Below are positions 13,101 through 24,900 of a DNA stretch of 64,000 nucleotides, piece after piece (position 1 is the first letter of the stretch; each line of letters begins with the position of its first letter). Below the pieces are notes generated by a model. It saw nothing but the letters and a program-made list of their open reading frames with translations. It did no database searches and was not told the origin of the DNA. Position numbers and translations under genes: made by a program. This stretch comes from Climacteris rufus (taxonomy: Eukaryota > Chordata > Aves > Passeriformes > Climacteridae), in contig VZRZ01006183.1 of NCBI GenBank assembly GCA_013398175.1, forward strand, positions 310,001 to 374,000, written 5' to 3'.

Positions 13101-14009
13101 AAAACACAGATTCTTATTTTGAAGCCATTCCCACCTTAGGCATACTGGGGTATATATTACTTAATATAGTGTCCTGCATCTGGATGCACACCTAACTCAG
13201 ATTCCTAGCATCCTGTTGCTAGGTGTTTTACTTATCATTAATACAAATGAAACACATAACAGTATTTGCAATGCAATACAGTCATGATCTATTAGGTGAG
13301 GTAGGGTTCTGGGGTGTTCTACTGGCTTTGCTGTTGTCACAGTGTTACCCCTGACGCTTCAGTGTACCTTTCATAATGTCACAACTGTCTAATTGCAGGC
13401 AGAGTCCCCTGAGGGAAAGGGTGATCCACGACTCTGTCTCGCATCAGCTGCTTTCTATCTAGCACAATGTAGGCCGTCTCTTACTTGAGACCACCTGGTA
13501 TTCCTGGAGAAAATTGAACCAGAAATATTTATAATTCTAAAAATCTCCAGACTTCAGGGTTGGTTTTGCTGGGTTCAGAACACTGGGGCTTAGGCAGACC
13601 TAGCAGGGGAATGATACAGTCAGCATATTGACTGAAGAGTATGTTTTACATCATCTCTGAAATTGAGGATTATGAAAGTGACAGGAGAGTGAAATCCATG
13701 GTGTTAAAAATAGGATATTTATGTACACTTGAAAAGCCAAAAAATGGCTAAGCTCATGATTTCCCCTCTTCATCTCTAACTCCTATTGTTTATGGTCTAT
13801 TTTCATTTATTTCTTTAAATCTTGCAACTTTATGAACATAGCTGAATCTAAAGCTAGTATTTGAAAACATTACTATCATCTAAATGTTTCTGAATCTCAG
13901 AGACTTCCAGATGAAACACTTCATTCATGTCACCATAGTTTTATTTTCCTGAGAGTGGGGCTGATATTTTTTTCCTTGTGATAAATACCAACAATTATTT
14001 TTGAGAGAT
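10131..14009. other. Intergenic sequence with a short tandem repeat
   Basis: No gene is recognised. A moderately GC-rich patch at about 10,540-10,720 is open in several frames on both strands, which reflects base composition rather than coding. A 23-bp tandem repeat lies at 11,608-11,673 and is listed separately. An A-rich run sits near 12,114-12,135. Confidence 0.5.
11608..11673. repeat. 23-bp tandem repeat, nearly three copies
   Basis: The unit is ATTATTTGACATAATTTCCCCCT. Copies lie at 11608-11630 (one change, GAT for GAC), 11631-11653, and 11654-11673 (truncated in the C run). The high identity points to a recent local duplication. No function can be assigned. Confidence 0.9.
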
Positions 14010-14215
14010 TGATTGCTTGGTGGTTAAAAGTGTGGCCCAGGACTCTGGAAACTTACATTTGTATTCTGCTCTGCTACAGGTGATCCTTATGATGTTGGGC
14101 TATTCATTTCATCATTTCTTGTCCCATTTCCCCTTCTCTAAACTGAAAAAAAAAATATTTACACGCTTCTTAGAAGAGTTATAAGCATAAATGAATTCAT
14201 ATTTATGAGGTACTA
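14010..14215 (+). mobile_element. Ancient tRNA-derived SINE (MIR/CORE-SINE-like)
   Basis: The order of recognisable blocks follows the MIR/CORE-SINE plan: TGGTTAAAAGTGTGG (A-box region), GACTCTGGA, a B-box-like stretch before TCTGCTCTGCTAC, then GATGTTGGGCTATTCATTTC (like the family's GACCTTGGGCAAGTCACTTC), CCATTTCCCCTTCTCTAAA (like CAGTTTCCCCATCTGTAAA), and a distal part with ATAAATGAATTCATATTTATGAGG. Agreement is partial, as expected for a very old amniote insertion. Only fossil copies of such families are expected in birds. Confidence 0.65.
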
Positions 14216-17200
14216 AAGGGATTTTGATGAGTACCATAAAAAGGCTGACTTACAAATAAAACCCTCTCTGTGTTCTGCTTTTCCACTGATATAGCTGTTT
14301 TTCTCTACTTCGTAAAGCAAAGACTTTTTTTTCAGAGTAATATTTTTTACTTGTGACATTTCTTGAATTTACTTTGGAACAATAAGTACTTGTACATTGC
14401 AGTTCCAGCGATTATTTTTATGCATGATATGCTATATATGAAACTTTCAGTGTCCTTTATAACCAAACAGAACAGAATAGTCTAAGATTTATTTTTAAAG
14501 CCTGTGAAAAAGCACCAGACTTGCAGCTGACAAGGCAGAAGCTTAGCACCTTTACACATAACGCAGAGGGAGGATGGGAAGCAGAGAGAAGAGCATCATT
14601 TATGATTATCATTCCATCCTCAGGAGAGCCGACTCATGCGTGAGACTGCAGAATAAAATCCAGTATGTATAAACTCTGCTTTCTTACTCCATCTGTACAA
14701 TAGAGGTTTGCAAGGTGTCACTCAAGTTATTTTCAGCTTTGGGTGACAACCAAAAAATAAACAAGTCAGGCTGAAGTGTCTCAAAAGAAAGCAAAACAGA
14801 CTGTTCTTCTGTTCTTGACAGGTAAGTTTGGACCACTTTACTGGCAGGAAACCTTTAACAGAATCTAACACACAAATATTAATCCTTGCTGAGAATTTTA
14901 ACAGTAGCTTTGCACAGGAATTCATGTGTACAAGTTAAATTTCTTTTGTTGACTGAATGTACTTATTTCTCTATGTATATTTATGATGACACCCAAACAT
15001 TATGTAGAAATGAGCTACGCAGTGCTATTCTAAAATTCACACAGGAAATAAAAGATTTCAAAATATGAAGGGAAAGAAATCTTTTGACTACTATATAAAG
15101 CAGCTTCAAAAGCTTGAGAAGAGAAAGCATTAAAAAATCTTTTCCTATCTTGAGCAGTATTAGGAACAATAGGAAGCTGTGTGACACCATTCAAACAAGG
15201 AGACTGTTTAAGTAAGCTCCTAGTCAGGGGAATTCAGTCAGCCCTGCAATTATCCTTCCCTCTGAAAGTCATTGAGCTGAATGAAAAAGAATCATAGAAG
15301 AAGGAAGCATTTTAAGCCACATACTGCCACTTGCAGGTCAAACATAGTCCATGACAGCTACATAAGGCAAGGACAGAGCACACAAATCCATAGCCATGTC
15401 GTACAGGGTTTCAGTGAGGGATTTTGTAGAGGCACTCTGAAAGAATTTATTTGACATCCTTGAGAGAGAGCAAGTTTGAACAAAGTTAGCTTTGTCACGA
15501 AGGAGGAAGTTCTTAGCAGCAAGCATATCTCTTAGAGTAATTGGAGTTGCATGAACAGAAGACTGGCAGCACAGCAAGATGTCCTGGTTTTCCAAACACA
15601 AGACATAAGTGCACAGAAACATCAGCATGTTGAGCAAATGCTCTTGAATGACAGAAACAACCAACGACACAGCATGTGGTCAGCTTGGGAGTTCACAAGG
15701 GTGAGTCTTGCGCTTAGGGAAAGGCACATGTACTTTTAAAGCATCTTAATCTCTCCTCAGGGCCTCTCTGGCTCTTCGTGCCAGTCCATGCTGCTTTGGG
15801 ACGGGTCTACACTGCACTGACAGCAGCATTCCCTGTGGGGTGGCTCTGCTGGCTTGGGGTTGTGCCCTGTTCTTCCCCTTTGCTGACAGAGAAGTGTAGA
15901 TTGGATCATTTAGGTATCTGTCTGCCATGAGAAGACAGAAACTGTAAAAAAGATGTCTGTGAGGCTGCTTGTGCCAAGGGCTTGACTCTTCACCTGGAGA
16001 GAAAAAAAAGCATTTTAGGCTGTGGAATTCTCCAGACACATACAGAGGAATCAAGGGAGGACCAACAATCAGGAGGGGAAGGAGGGCAGTAGAACTGCAA
16101 TTCCCTGCCCACCATGGTGCCTGGAGCCTAGGAAGCAGGCAGAAGGGATGGAAGATGGCAGAGCCAGGGTGACACTAGTTCAGTGTGTTCCACTTGGCAT
16201 GCACCCCAGGCTGAGGTCCAGCAGAATTCTACCTCAGGTGGCACTTTGAAGCTGCTGGCTGCATTTGAGCAGCCCTGCCCCCCACCACGGGCTTCTGTGC
16301 TCTCCAGGGTTTGAAAAACAAAATACAGGTGTGTTGGCCTCTGGGTCTACATCACAATGTATATTTGAAGGGAATGGAATTCACAAACTTTATTGAGTTT
16401 GGAGGAGGCAGGGAGTGGAGAAAAATGAGTTCGACACATATGTAAGAGGTGCCCCTCTTCTCACAGCAGGGATACATTCCCGCTGACATTTAAAATTAAT
16501 AACTTGTCAATGGCACCTGAATTACACCTTAAATATCATATTCTGGCACATCCATATCGTGCCTGTATGATTTCATCACAATAGTATTCTAGCCACAACT
16601 TGGGCTGATGTAAAAAGTAAAAGTAGTAAGAAGTGAGGGATTATGAAAATATTAATTGCTTTCCAGCCAATAGAGTGATGGAGCACTTCAGCGAGAGAAG
16701 ACAGCCTGGAATTTGTGCTCTGGCTCCTATGCTGCTGTACTCTGGCCTGCTCAGGCAAGTGGGAAAGGCAATTTTTTGATCTTGCTGAAAAGGTGACTGA
16801 ACCTTCTTGGTTTTGGTTTTTGGGTGCAAGGTCAGTTTATTGAACTGTTTCCGTCAAGTATTATGAATAGATGAGAAGCTGGTAAGATTAAATAATGGCA
16901 TTCACTAAATTAAGTGGAAGTGAGAAAAATGCTGTGGAATTAATGGAACATACCCCTTGATGTAAAAATTAAATGCTCCATTTTTTAGTAGATTATAAAC
17001 ATTTCACTCATTGATAGAGAGATAACCATAGACCTAAGCTCACAGCCATTACTTACTATTTTCAGATCTTTTCATTTTTGCAATGTTTTTAATTAAGTAT
17101 TTTGCCTTAAATATACATATCCTATACATTTGTATAGGATTCTCCATGACAAATTTTGGTAGAAATTTGCTAATTTATAACATGAGTTAAAATTCTTCTG

Positions 17201-18823
17201 AAAAGGTCTAAACTTAAATTATTAAAAAAAGAAAATGGGTTACATGTACATGCATACAATATTAACTTGGGGTCTCAAAGCATTGTGTATCTCCAGATTT
17301 GTTTATTATGACTGTAGTACAGTATTTAAATGTCAAATTTTAGCAAGTCTAAATTAGGACAAATACAACACCATCCTAGGAAAATTAACATTGCATTAAT
17401 ATTCTATATTTTGGCACTTCATTATAGACTTTCCAGAAAAAACACAAACTTGATGTCTGATTGGAATAAATGTATTAAATTATTTTTAAAAGCATCTTGT
17501 AAGAATTGAGGAAAAGAATATTTGAATTTAAAAATCTATATGTTTTCAAGCTAACCTCACTTCTACTTTCATGTCAGTCAGCTCCTCAAAGGTATAGACA
17601 CCTGTCACTCAGGCAATTAATGGAGAGATAAGCCACATCCTCACCATCTTTCCTGAAGTGCTAAATGTAGCTCTCTGGTTAAGAGAGACACAAGCAATGT
17701 AAACACACCACAAAGTTCCATCAGTGAGCTTCAGTTGCTCTCAGATATCTCAGACCATGTCTGATTTGATGTCACAGGCTTCAGAGAATTGTGTCTGATT
17801 TCTGTGACCGAAGGGTGTGGGAAAATCACAACAGTCAATGAAACCAAACCTTGCTCTGTAACCTGACCATATATTTGCTTCCCAGAGCATGGTTTAGCCA
17901 TTTAATTCTCTAGAACCTAGAGAACAGTCAATGGAAGAGCTTTCCACTTCCCTCATAAATTAGCTCTTTCCCATATCTTCTGGTTTGGAGTCTACATATT
18001 TGGTGACCCTAGAAATGAACCAAAAGAAGAATTTTCCAAAAAAAAAAAAAAAAAAGTCAACCTTTTGAACCCTACAAAGATAAGCTATTGAGGAAATTTT
18101 AGGATAATAAGAAAATCCCTAAACACTTGGAATTCTTCTGTCAGGGTTCTTAGGTTGCTAATACAAGTAAAAGCACAAGTGAATCAGACAAGCCTTCCTT
18201 CCATTTTCAGACAGCAGTTACCACAACTTTTTGAAAAGTGTACTGTAGGCATCTAAGATTGGGCCCTGTCCCATTTCATATGTGCTCAGATCACACTCTC
18301 AGCTGCTTACCCCCACAAAGAGTCAATTGTTAACCTTCATGCACGTGTCAGGGTCCACTGTGCAGAGCTTGTCTTCACACTTTCTTCTCCTTTCATGCCA
18401 TTCATTCTTCATCTGTAGCTTAACATGCTGCATTATATATGTTATAATTCTTGCTTCGGTGGCCCAATACCCTGTGGGCCAGAGAAGCCAGAGTTTCTTT
18501 CAGTGAGGTTAAATTTCACAGAACTTTTGTGCTGTGAGGGGAAAGACTGCTACTGACTAAAGAATTGGAAGTAAATCTGCTCTGCACAAAGTAGTTTGGA
18601 GAGGTTTTGGCAGAAGCCTTTCCTGAAGGCCTAGGACACACTGCTGTAAAAATAAGCTGAACCCCCATGCATGTTCAAGTCACAGCTGTTAAATAGCCTT
18701 CTTTGGAAGACTACAGAAATACTGACCTGTCCCAGCTGCTCAAGATGCTTGTCTGGGACATGAAAGAGACGAGAACTTGAACCTGAGATTCCTTCATCAC
18801 AAGAAAAGCTTGGAGCTTGGGAC
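14216..18823. other. Intergenic sequence, no gene seen
   Basis: Mostly AT-rich. A GC-richer island at about 15,740-16,310 is open in several frames on both strands, but no protein family is recognisable. A perfect 10-bp inverted repeat lies at 17119-17140 and a run of A residues at about 18,038-18,055. Confidence 0.5.
17119..17140. repeat. Perfect 10-bp inverted repeat
   Basis: The arms ATCCTATACA and TGTATAGGAT are exact reverse complements separated by TT. The structure could form a short hairpin or cruciform, but at this length in AT-rich DNA it may be chance. Confidence 0.85.
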
Positions 18824-18935
18824 TTGGAGCAACCTGGTTTAGTGGAAGGTTCCCTACCCATGGCAGGAGGGTTGGAACTAGATGATCTTTAAAGTTCCTT
18901 CCAACCCAAACCCTATGATTCTATAATTCTAAATT
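18824..18935 (+). mobile_element. CR1 LINE 3' terminal fragment
   Basis: The sequence runs GAGCAACCTGGTTTAGTGGA, then CCCATGGCAGGAGGGTTGGA and ACTAGATGATCTTTAAAG, and ends CCAACCCAAACCCTATGATTCTATAATTCTA. This is the canonical final ~100 bp of a bird CR1, including the terminal ATTCTATG-type repeats. It is 5'-truncated, as is usual for LINE insertions. Confidence 0.93.
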
Positions 18936-21900
18936 TTATGAATGATATGAAATTTCATAAGTGCCATTTAAAGAAAAAAATAGAGTAGTGTAATGTGTAA
19001 ATGACAAGAGCACTTCAAAGCCCTGTTAGCCAAGAGATGAAGAATGAAATTTCAAGATTTTTCACAGGTAACAGAAAGAGCTGTTTGAGACAAATGTAAT
19101 ATATTCTTGTATAGAAAAGAAGTAATGCTTCACTTGAACTTGGCTAGAATGATGTAGCTGCATTTATTTTAAAAAAAGAGTCGTGAAAGGAAGGCACTTA
19201 GTAGGTGTTTGGGGCCAAGAATTTGTGTTTGTATTTAATATGAAGACATTTTTCACAGTTTAGTTATCTACTTCTTGGACATTTTGAGTTGTTTCTTTGA
19301 AGACCACTATTATGAATAGGCAAAAATAGTTAAGAATGTAATTTTAAATGATAAGAGAGTTAAGGTGAAATGGTCAAACATCTCAGTTTAGTATAGAGGT
19401 TGGTACAAAAAAAAAACCCTAAACAACAATGTTTTATTGAAGTAGTTTAATACCAGAGAAGTATTTCTGATTATATCACACTTCTTTTATTAATTGAGCA
19501 AGGCATTTTGATAACTACCTTCGACCTATCCAGTTAAAAGTGTCATATAAATGTTTCAAGGCAACCAGTAAAGCATGAAGTCTGGGACTATGCAGGGCTA
19601 TCAGTTCAGAAGGATATGGTGCTGGTTTTATTTCAAGTCTCATAGATACTCATGCATTCCTTAGCACACCAGTTCCTGATTACCGGAACTCAGGTTTGGT
19701 TATATGACAAGGAAACCTGTAGCCTTCAAGGTGTGAGTCTGGAATTCCATCAACTACATGTGGAACTTTCCAAAGACAAGCTAACATATCTCAAAACACT
19801 AATCTTTTCTAAGCCAGACCCATGTCAGTTGCAAACTGAACCCTGATATTTGAACATTTGCCTACTCAGACTAATCCTTGTAATTCAGTTTCTTTTTGTG
19901 ATTAGAGAGTGCATCGCTTTTCTCCTGCATCCAGAGACAAGAAGACTGGGTTGCAGCCAGTGCCCCACTGCTTCCCTCTTTGGACTGACAGGGAGCCAAG
20001 TCCTCTGATTTCTTCTCCTGTGCAATTAACACAAGAGCACAGGCCAAAGACTGAATCTCTCTGCATCAAACAAGCTGAGAACTAGCATGGCCAGCTCCAG
20101 CCTAGGTGTACCAAATCCATCTGGACTTGTTCTGACTTCTGAAGAGCCCTTTGGGTATGGTGGATGAGCTCCACCATGCTCCTCCAGGTTTGAGATTATA
20201 GTTCCTCAAAGCCAGCTTTGGACCAGTGCTGCTTCATCTGATCTCTATTGAGGCTCAGCTAATAAACCTAACAGGACCTGAGCTGCTCTGCATGGGTTTG
20301 CATCCCATTTATCAATCAGGGCTTTAACAGCTGCAATTGAGAGCTGAGCAGTACTAAATCTGGTCAGGTGCTCAGCACCTCCTCTCTCAGACACTGTTTT
20401 TGAGGCCCCAGATATTCGAGTCTTTAAAGAACAGGACAATGTCCCATTTATTTTGTTCTTCTAGTTTTAAATCCTGTATTAATGCTGTACTTGTTACTTG
20501 GTCAGCCAAATAAAAGTGACTATTATAAGTCAACGGCTCAGAAGCCTGGGGTTTAATATTGCATATAAATTCTGGCACCACTCACTTTCTTCAACAACAT
20601 GTTCTCAGAGTTGTATGAAATTCCATCAGGGAAAAAAGTGTTTCCATACATTAAGAGGATACGGAAAATGCCAGTTATGGCTTTGACAAAGTTTCTTTAA
20701 CCAGATGCATCATTTTTCTCATTAGCAAACTGAAGAAGTATGCATTTTCTGTTACAGATGCAAATGCAATTTTCGTGTGGAGCAGTAAATACTTTCCCAC
20801 TGCAATGTAAATAGGCTTGACAGTTTGAATCTGCCACAAATTTCAGTGATAATTATGCAAATGCCATAAAATACCAAAGGAAAACAGTTTCTTAAATATT
20901 AATGTAAGAATATTTGCTACAGTTGTTATAGCAAGATCCATAATATTCAAAGTATACTGAAAAAAATGTCTATGACAGCTCTATTCTGCATGAACAGTAA
21001 GGAATATTCAGTGCCATTCTTCATACTTGTGGTCACAATAATTATTACAAATCATTCTTTTTAATGTGCATCCAGGGATATGACTGTGTAGTCCACCCAC
21101 AAGAGCTCCAACAGCTAAGTATGCACTGTCATGGAGACTGCCACAACACGCCACTATGTCACCACTGCTGTGTGCCATTGAGGGTTCTTGAGGACATGCT
21201 CGCTGTCATGACCTGAAGGAAAAGGCATTCTCTGTGATAGAAGCATCTTGCTTTTTCTGTGCCTTTCAGAGTTCTTGGGAAAATTTTCATCACATTTGTA
21301 TGTCTGCAGATTAACAGCAATTATTGTCTTCAAGGCAATTTCATATATAAAGGTTCACTATATTCACTATGGAGGGTGATGAAATCCACACAGTCCGAGT
21401 ATCAGAATTGTATCACTTTTGCTAGTGTAACAGTAGGCCACTTAGACTCACTCTTTTGGATGTTCATATCTTACATGACCACCAGGTGTAGACTGGGCAC
21501 AGTATTAACCACTTCTGCCTCTGCACTATTGGGAAACCCAGTGTCTTCAACTGGCAACATCTGGGGATACACAAGAACTCTGCTCAGTCCTTTGTTGCAA
21601 CGAAGCCTTGACAGAATGAAGCATTCCTGGCACTTTGAAAATACAAAAGTAGCTTCTGGACTCATTATATTTATTTTTTTATCTCCAAGTAATAAAATAT
21701 GCCCCATGTCACAGCAGGAAATCAAACACACAAACAGAGCTATCTCCATTACCCTGAGCTGGTGCTCTGAGGTAGTGATGAACTGCTTTCTTCTCAACAA
21801 CCGGGACATCGTTGTTTGCAAGAATGAGAAGAATTACAGCTCTCACCCCCAGCCTAAAAACTAGGAGAGCACATTAGGAGTACACCAAATCAGCTGGCAG

Positions 21901-24900
21901 ACGTCTAATACTTACTGAAGTTTTCTGATTAGGAATGTATTAGAAAAGGCCTGCTTTTAAAATTTGTTGCAAGAATGAAATGTTTTCATAATTATTCAAA
22001 ACTCTGAATCTTTTAGCCTCAACAGACTTCAATAAAATCTTCTGGTTTATGAGCTAGAGGTTAAAAGATATAATAAGGAAAAGGTCTTGGTAAGATAAAA
22101 ATCACTGGAATCACAGAAGAAGATGAAACAAGGCAAAAAAGGAAGGATGAGGTTAAAAGAGTCTCTTCATCCCAGTTTGATGAGATTTTACAGAGGCTTA
22201 AAAATAAAATGCTATATGTTATCCAGACCTTTCTTTGTTCCAGTCCTGTGAGGAAATGTTAAGACAATATTAGATGTTGTTTCCCAGGATGTCTTTCCAC
22301 ATACACGGCAAGAAGAAAATTTTTTACACTGCAGATGAATTTAAGACTTGAGGAAAATAAGTCAGTCTTTCAATGGTGTTAAAATTCCTCTTCGTAAAAG
22401 AAACATGCACATTTCAGACAAACAAGCCTGCACTTATTGAAGCAGCTTTGGTACTTGTGATACAGACCTCTCTGAATAAGGGTTCTTAAGTCTTTCTCTT
22501 CAAGTCAATGAGGCTGTTGTCACTGAATTTTGGGTAATCTTGTTAAAAAAATCAGTGACAATGCACCATCAGTTGTTGGCTTCTCTTGATTGTTTAAAGG
22601 ACCTGGTGCTTTCCTAGAAGGTCGGAGTGCTACCAGTTTCAATGAGATCCCACTATGAGTACATCTGAAATACCTACTAAAGATGTGGAAGCCTAGCAGG
22701 TGCTAATAACCCCTTTGAATAAGGAGAATATTTTTCACTGAGGCCTATGAAAACACAAGCAAGACTCTATTTACCTGTAATCTCTTCTCTGACCCTTTCA
22801 CATGACTATGATGAGGATTACAGGTTTCAGATTAACCCACAATTGATGATAAGAAGCCTGGCTGCTACACAAGGCCATGACCACAAAGAAAGTGACTGCA
22901 TAGTGACTGTATAAGTGATGTGAATGAAACTTGTGCAAACCCTTAGACTGCAAAATCAGAGACTGGAAAGAAGAAAGTGGATTGACAAAGAAATAGACCC
23001 TTGCCTCAGAAAGTTTCCTGCAATCCTCCTCTTTTATCTAAATAGGTCTTCACCAGGGGAAGTTGGTTAAAGGTTGTTACACTAGGGGAATAGTAATAAA
23101 ATATCATATAAATGTTATAATCTTTACTGCATTCATCCTATTAATGATTATCTGCTTGCTAACTGATGTCAACAGCAAATTGCAGTACAGATGAAATCTG
23201 TAACTTCTGATCTGATGTCACCATTCCCTCTTTATTTCATAGTGTTACAATAGTACAGGCTATTCCTGAAATGAACTTTCTGCACTTCTGTCAAAGTTTT
23301 TATGTCTGCATTTAAATTTTGTAACTCTAACCTGTGTTACCAATAATAATGATTTTTAACACGAGGATATCTAAGAAACAAGACATACTCTGAATTAAAC
23401 ATCACTGCATCTTTTCAACCTAGAATACACCTTGGTATAGACAGTAGAGGAAAAATTACTTGATGCTATGAGTATATATCTTACTTTGTAATGTACAGAA
23501 AATACCCTTCTGCTATGCTAATATCTCTGTGTTTATTGTTCTGTAAGAGTGTCTAAAGAATCTAGCAATAAGCCTTAGTATAGCAACAATTGCAAAAATT
23601 CAAAGTTCTGCCTCCAGAAGATTTTCTTGCTATCCTTACATTTAGATTCAAAGTTAACATGTCCCTCAGCTAGTCTAGTGTAAAAGAGAGGGTAGTGTTC
23701 AAGAGAAACATAAAATACAAGGGCAATGGGTTATTCTGATCTCTTGAGGGAGCCCACATTTTACCTTTTCCAAAGGAGCACATTCAATGCTACTCCACAG
23801 CCATACTAATAATCAGCAACTCAGTTTTGTTGGCAGGAAGCAAAAAGCCCCTATACCTCTCTGGCATTCACCTCTATTCAGAGATCATCCTCCCCTTTGG
23901 ACAGTGAACTGCACCCCACATCTCTACCTGTTGGGGCCCTATTTAGGATCAGGTTGGGTTTTTACTCCCTTCTTCAAGCTCTGTCATCGCCTGTGCCTGG
24001 CCAAGGACTCTCACACTGTGGTCTGACTTCCAGCTAGACCCTAGCCCTGCCTCATCACTGTTAGCACCCATGTGATATCCTAGTGCTCTGTCAGAAATCT
24101 CCCATTTAAGGGTGGATACTTTCTGCAAGAGATGATAAGTTTTTGGTGCTATAACCAGGAAGTCTGTGGCTTTCCCTTTGAAAAACGACAGTTTCTTCCT
24201 TGACATCAAAACCAGCCTACTCTGAAGTCCAAAATTGTAGCCAAGGAAATAATTAGGGTTTGAGGAAAAACTGCTAGTCCTGAAGCATGCTAAATATCTG
24301 TTCTATAGCCATGCAAAGTTTTGCAAACCTTCCATTAAAGATGGAGTAGGGACAGAGATTTCAATCTTAAATCTAAGATGCTTCCAGGATGCAGAAATGT
24401 TTCCAGCAATACTTACATGTAGTCAAACTCCAAGGTTATGCTCTGTTTTATTGTACAATATAAGATTCTATTGCTTTGTCTTCAGTTACTACTTCAGAAT
24501 TTGTAGCTGTCATTGGCTTGCTTGTTTTAAGCACCTTGCATAAAAGTATCTAATCTCAGTAGAAGCTTTCATATTCTGAGCTGTAAGATGCCAGTAGTGG
24601 GGGTGACATCTCATTATACTGCCACATATATCCTATGGAAGGATGTACTAATTAAAAATCACGTTGCTGCACCAATTTTACAAGTGACTCAAAGAATGTT
24701 GACTCCTCTGCTTATAATGTTAATGGGAGCTCTTGTAGTCTTCTTTTTGACAAAGTCCAGTGAAGGGTCTGGGATGAGGTTAGATACTAATCTAGTAACT
24801 TTCTGGTCATGGAAATGGAAGTCTTTTAAAATCTGTCTTGTACCCAGGCATATTAATAACAGGAGAATATCTTATGGGAGCACTGGCTTTGATTTTTATT

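Noticed and set aside
15288..15310. AGAATCATAGAAGAAGGAAG considered as a reversed CR1 tail
   Set aside because: The downstream sequence does not follow the CR1 3' region, so the short match is probably chance.
15338..15670. A 110-codon minus-strand frame
   Set aside because: No family resemblance, no splice context and no neighbouring coding blocks.
21259..21864. A 201-codon + strand open frame
   Set aside because: No domain or family resemblance, and a competing minus-strand frame covers the same bases; most likely chance.
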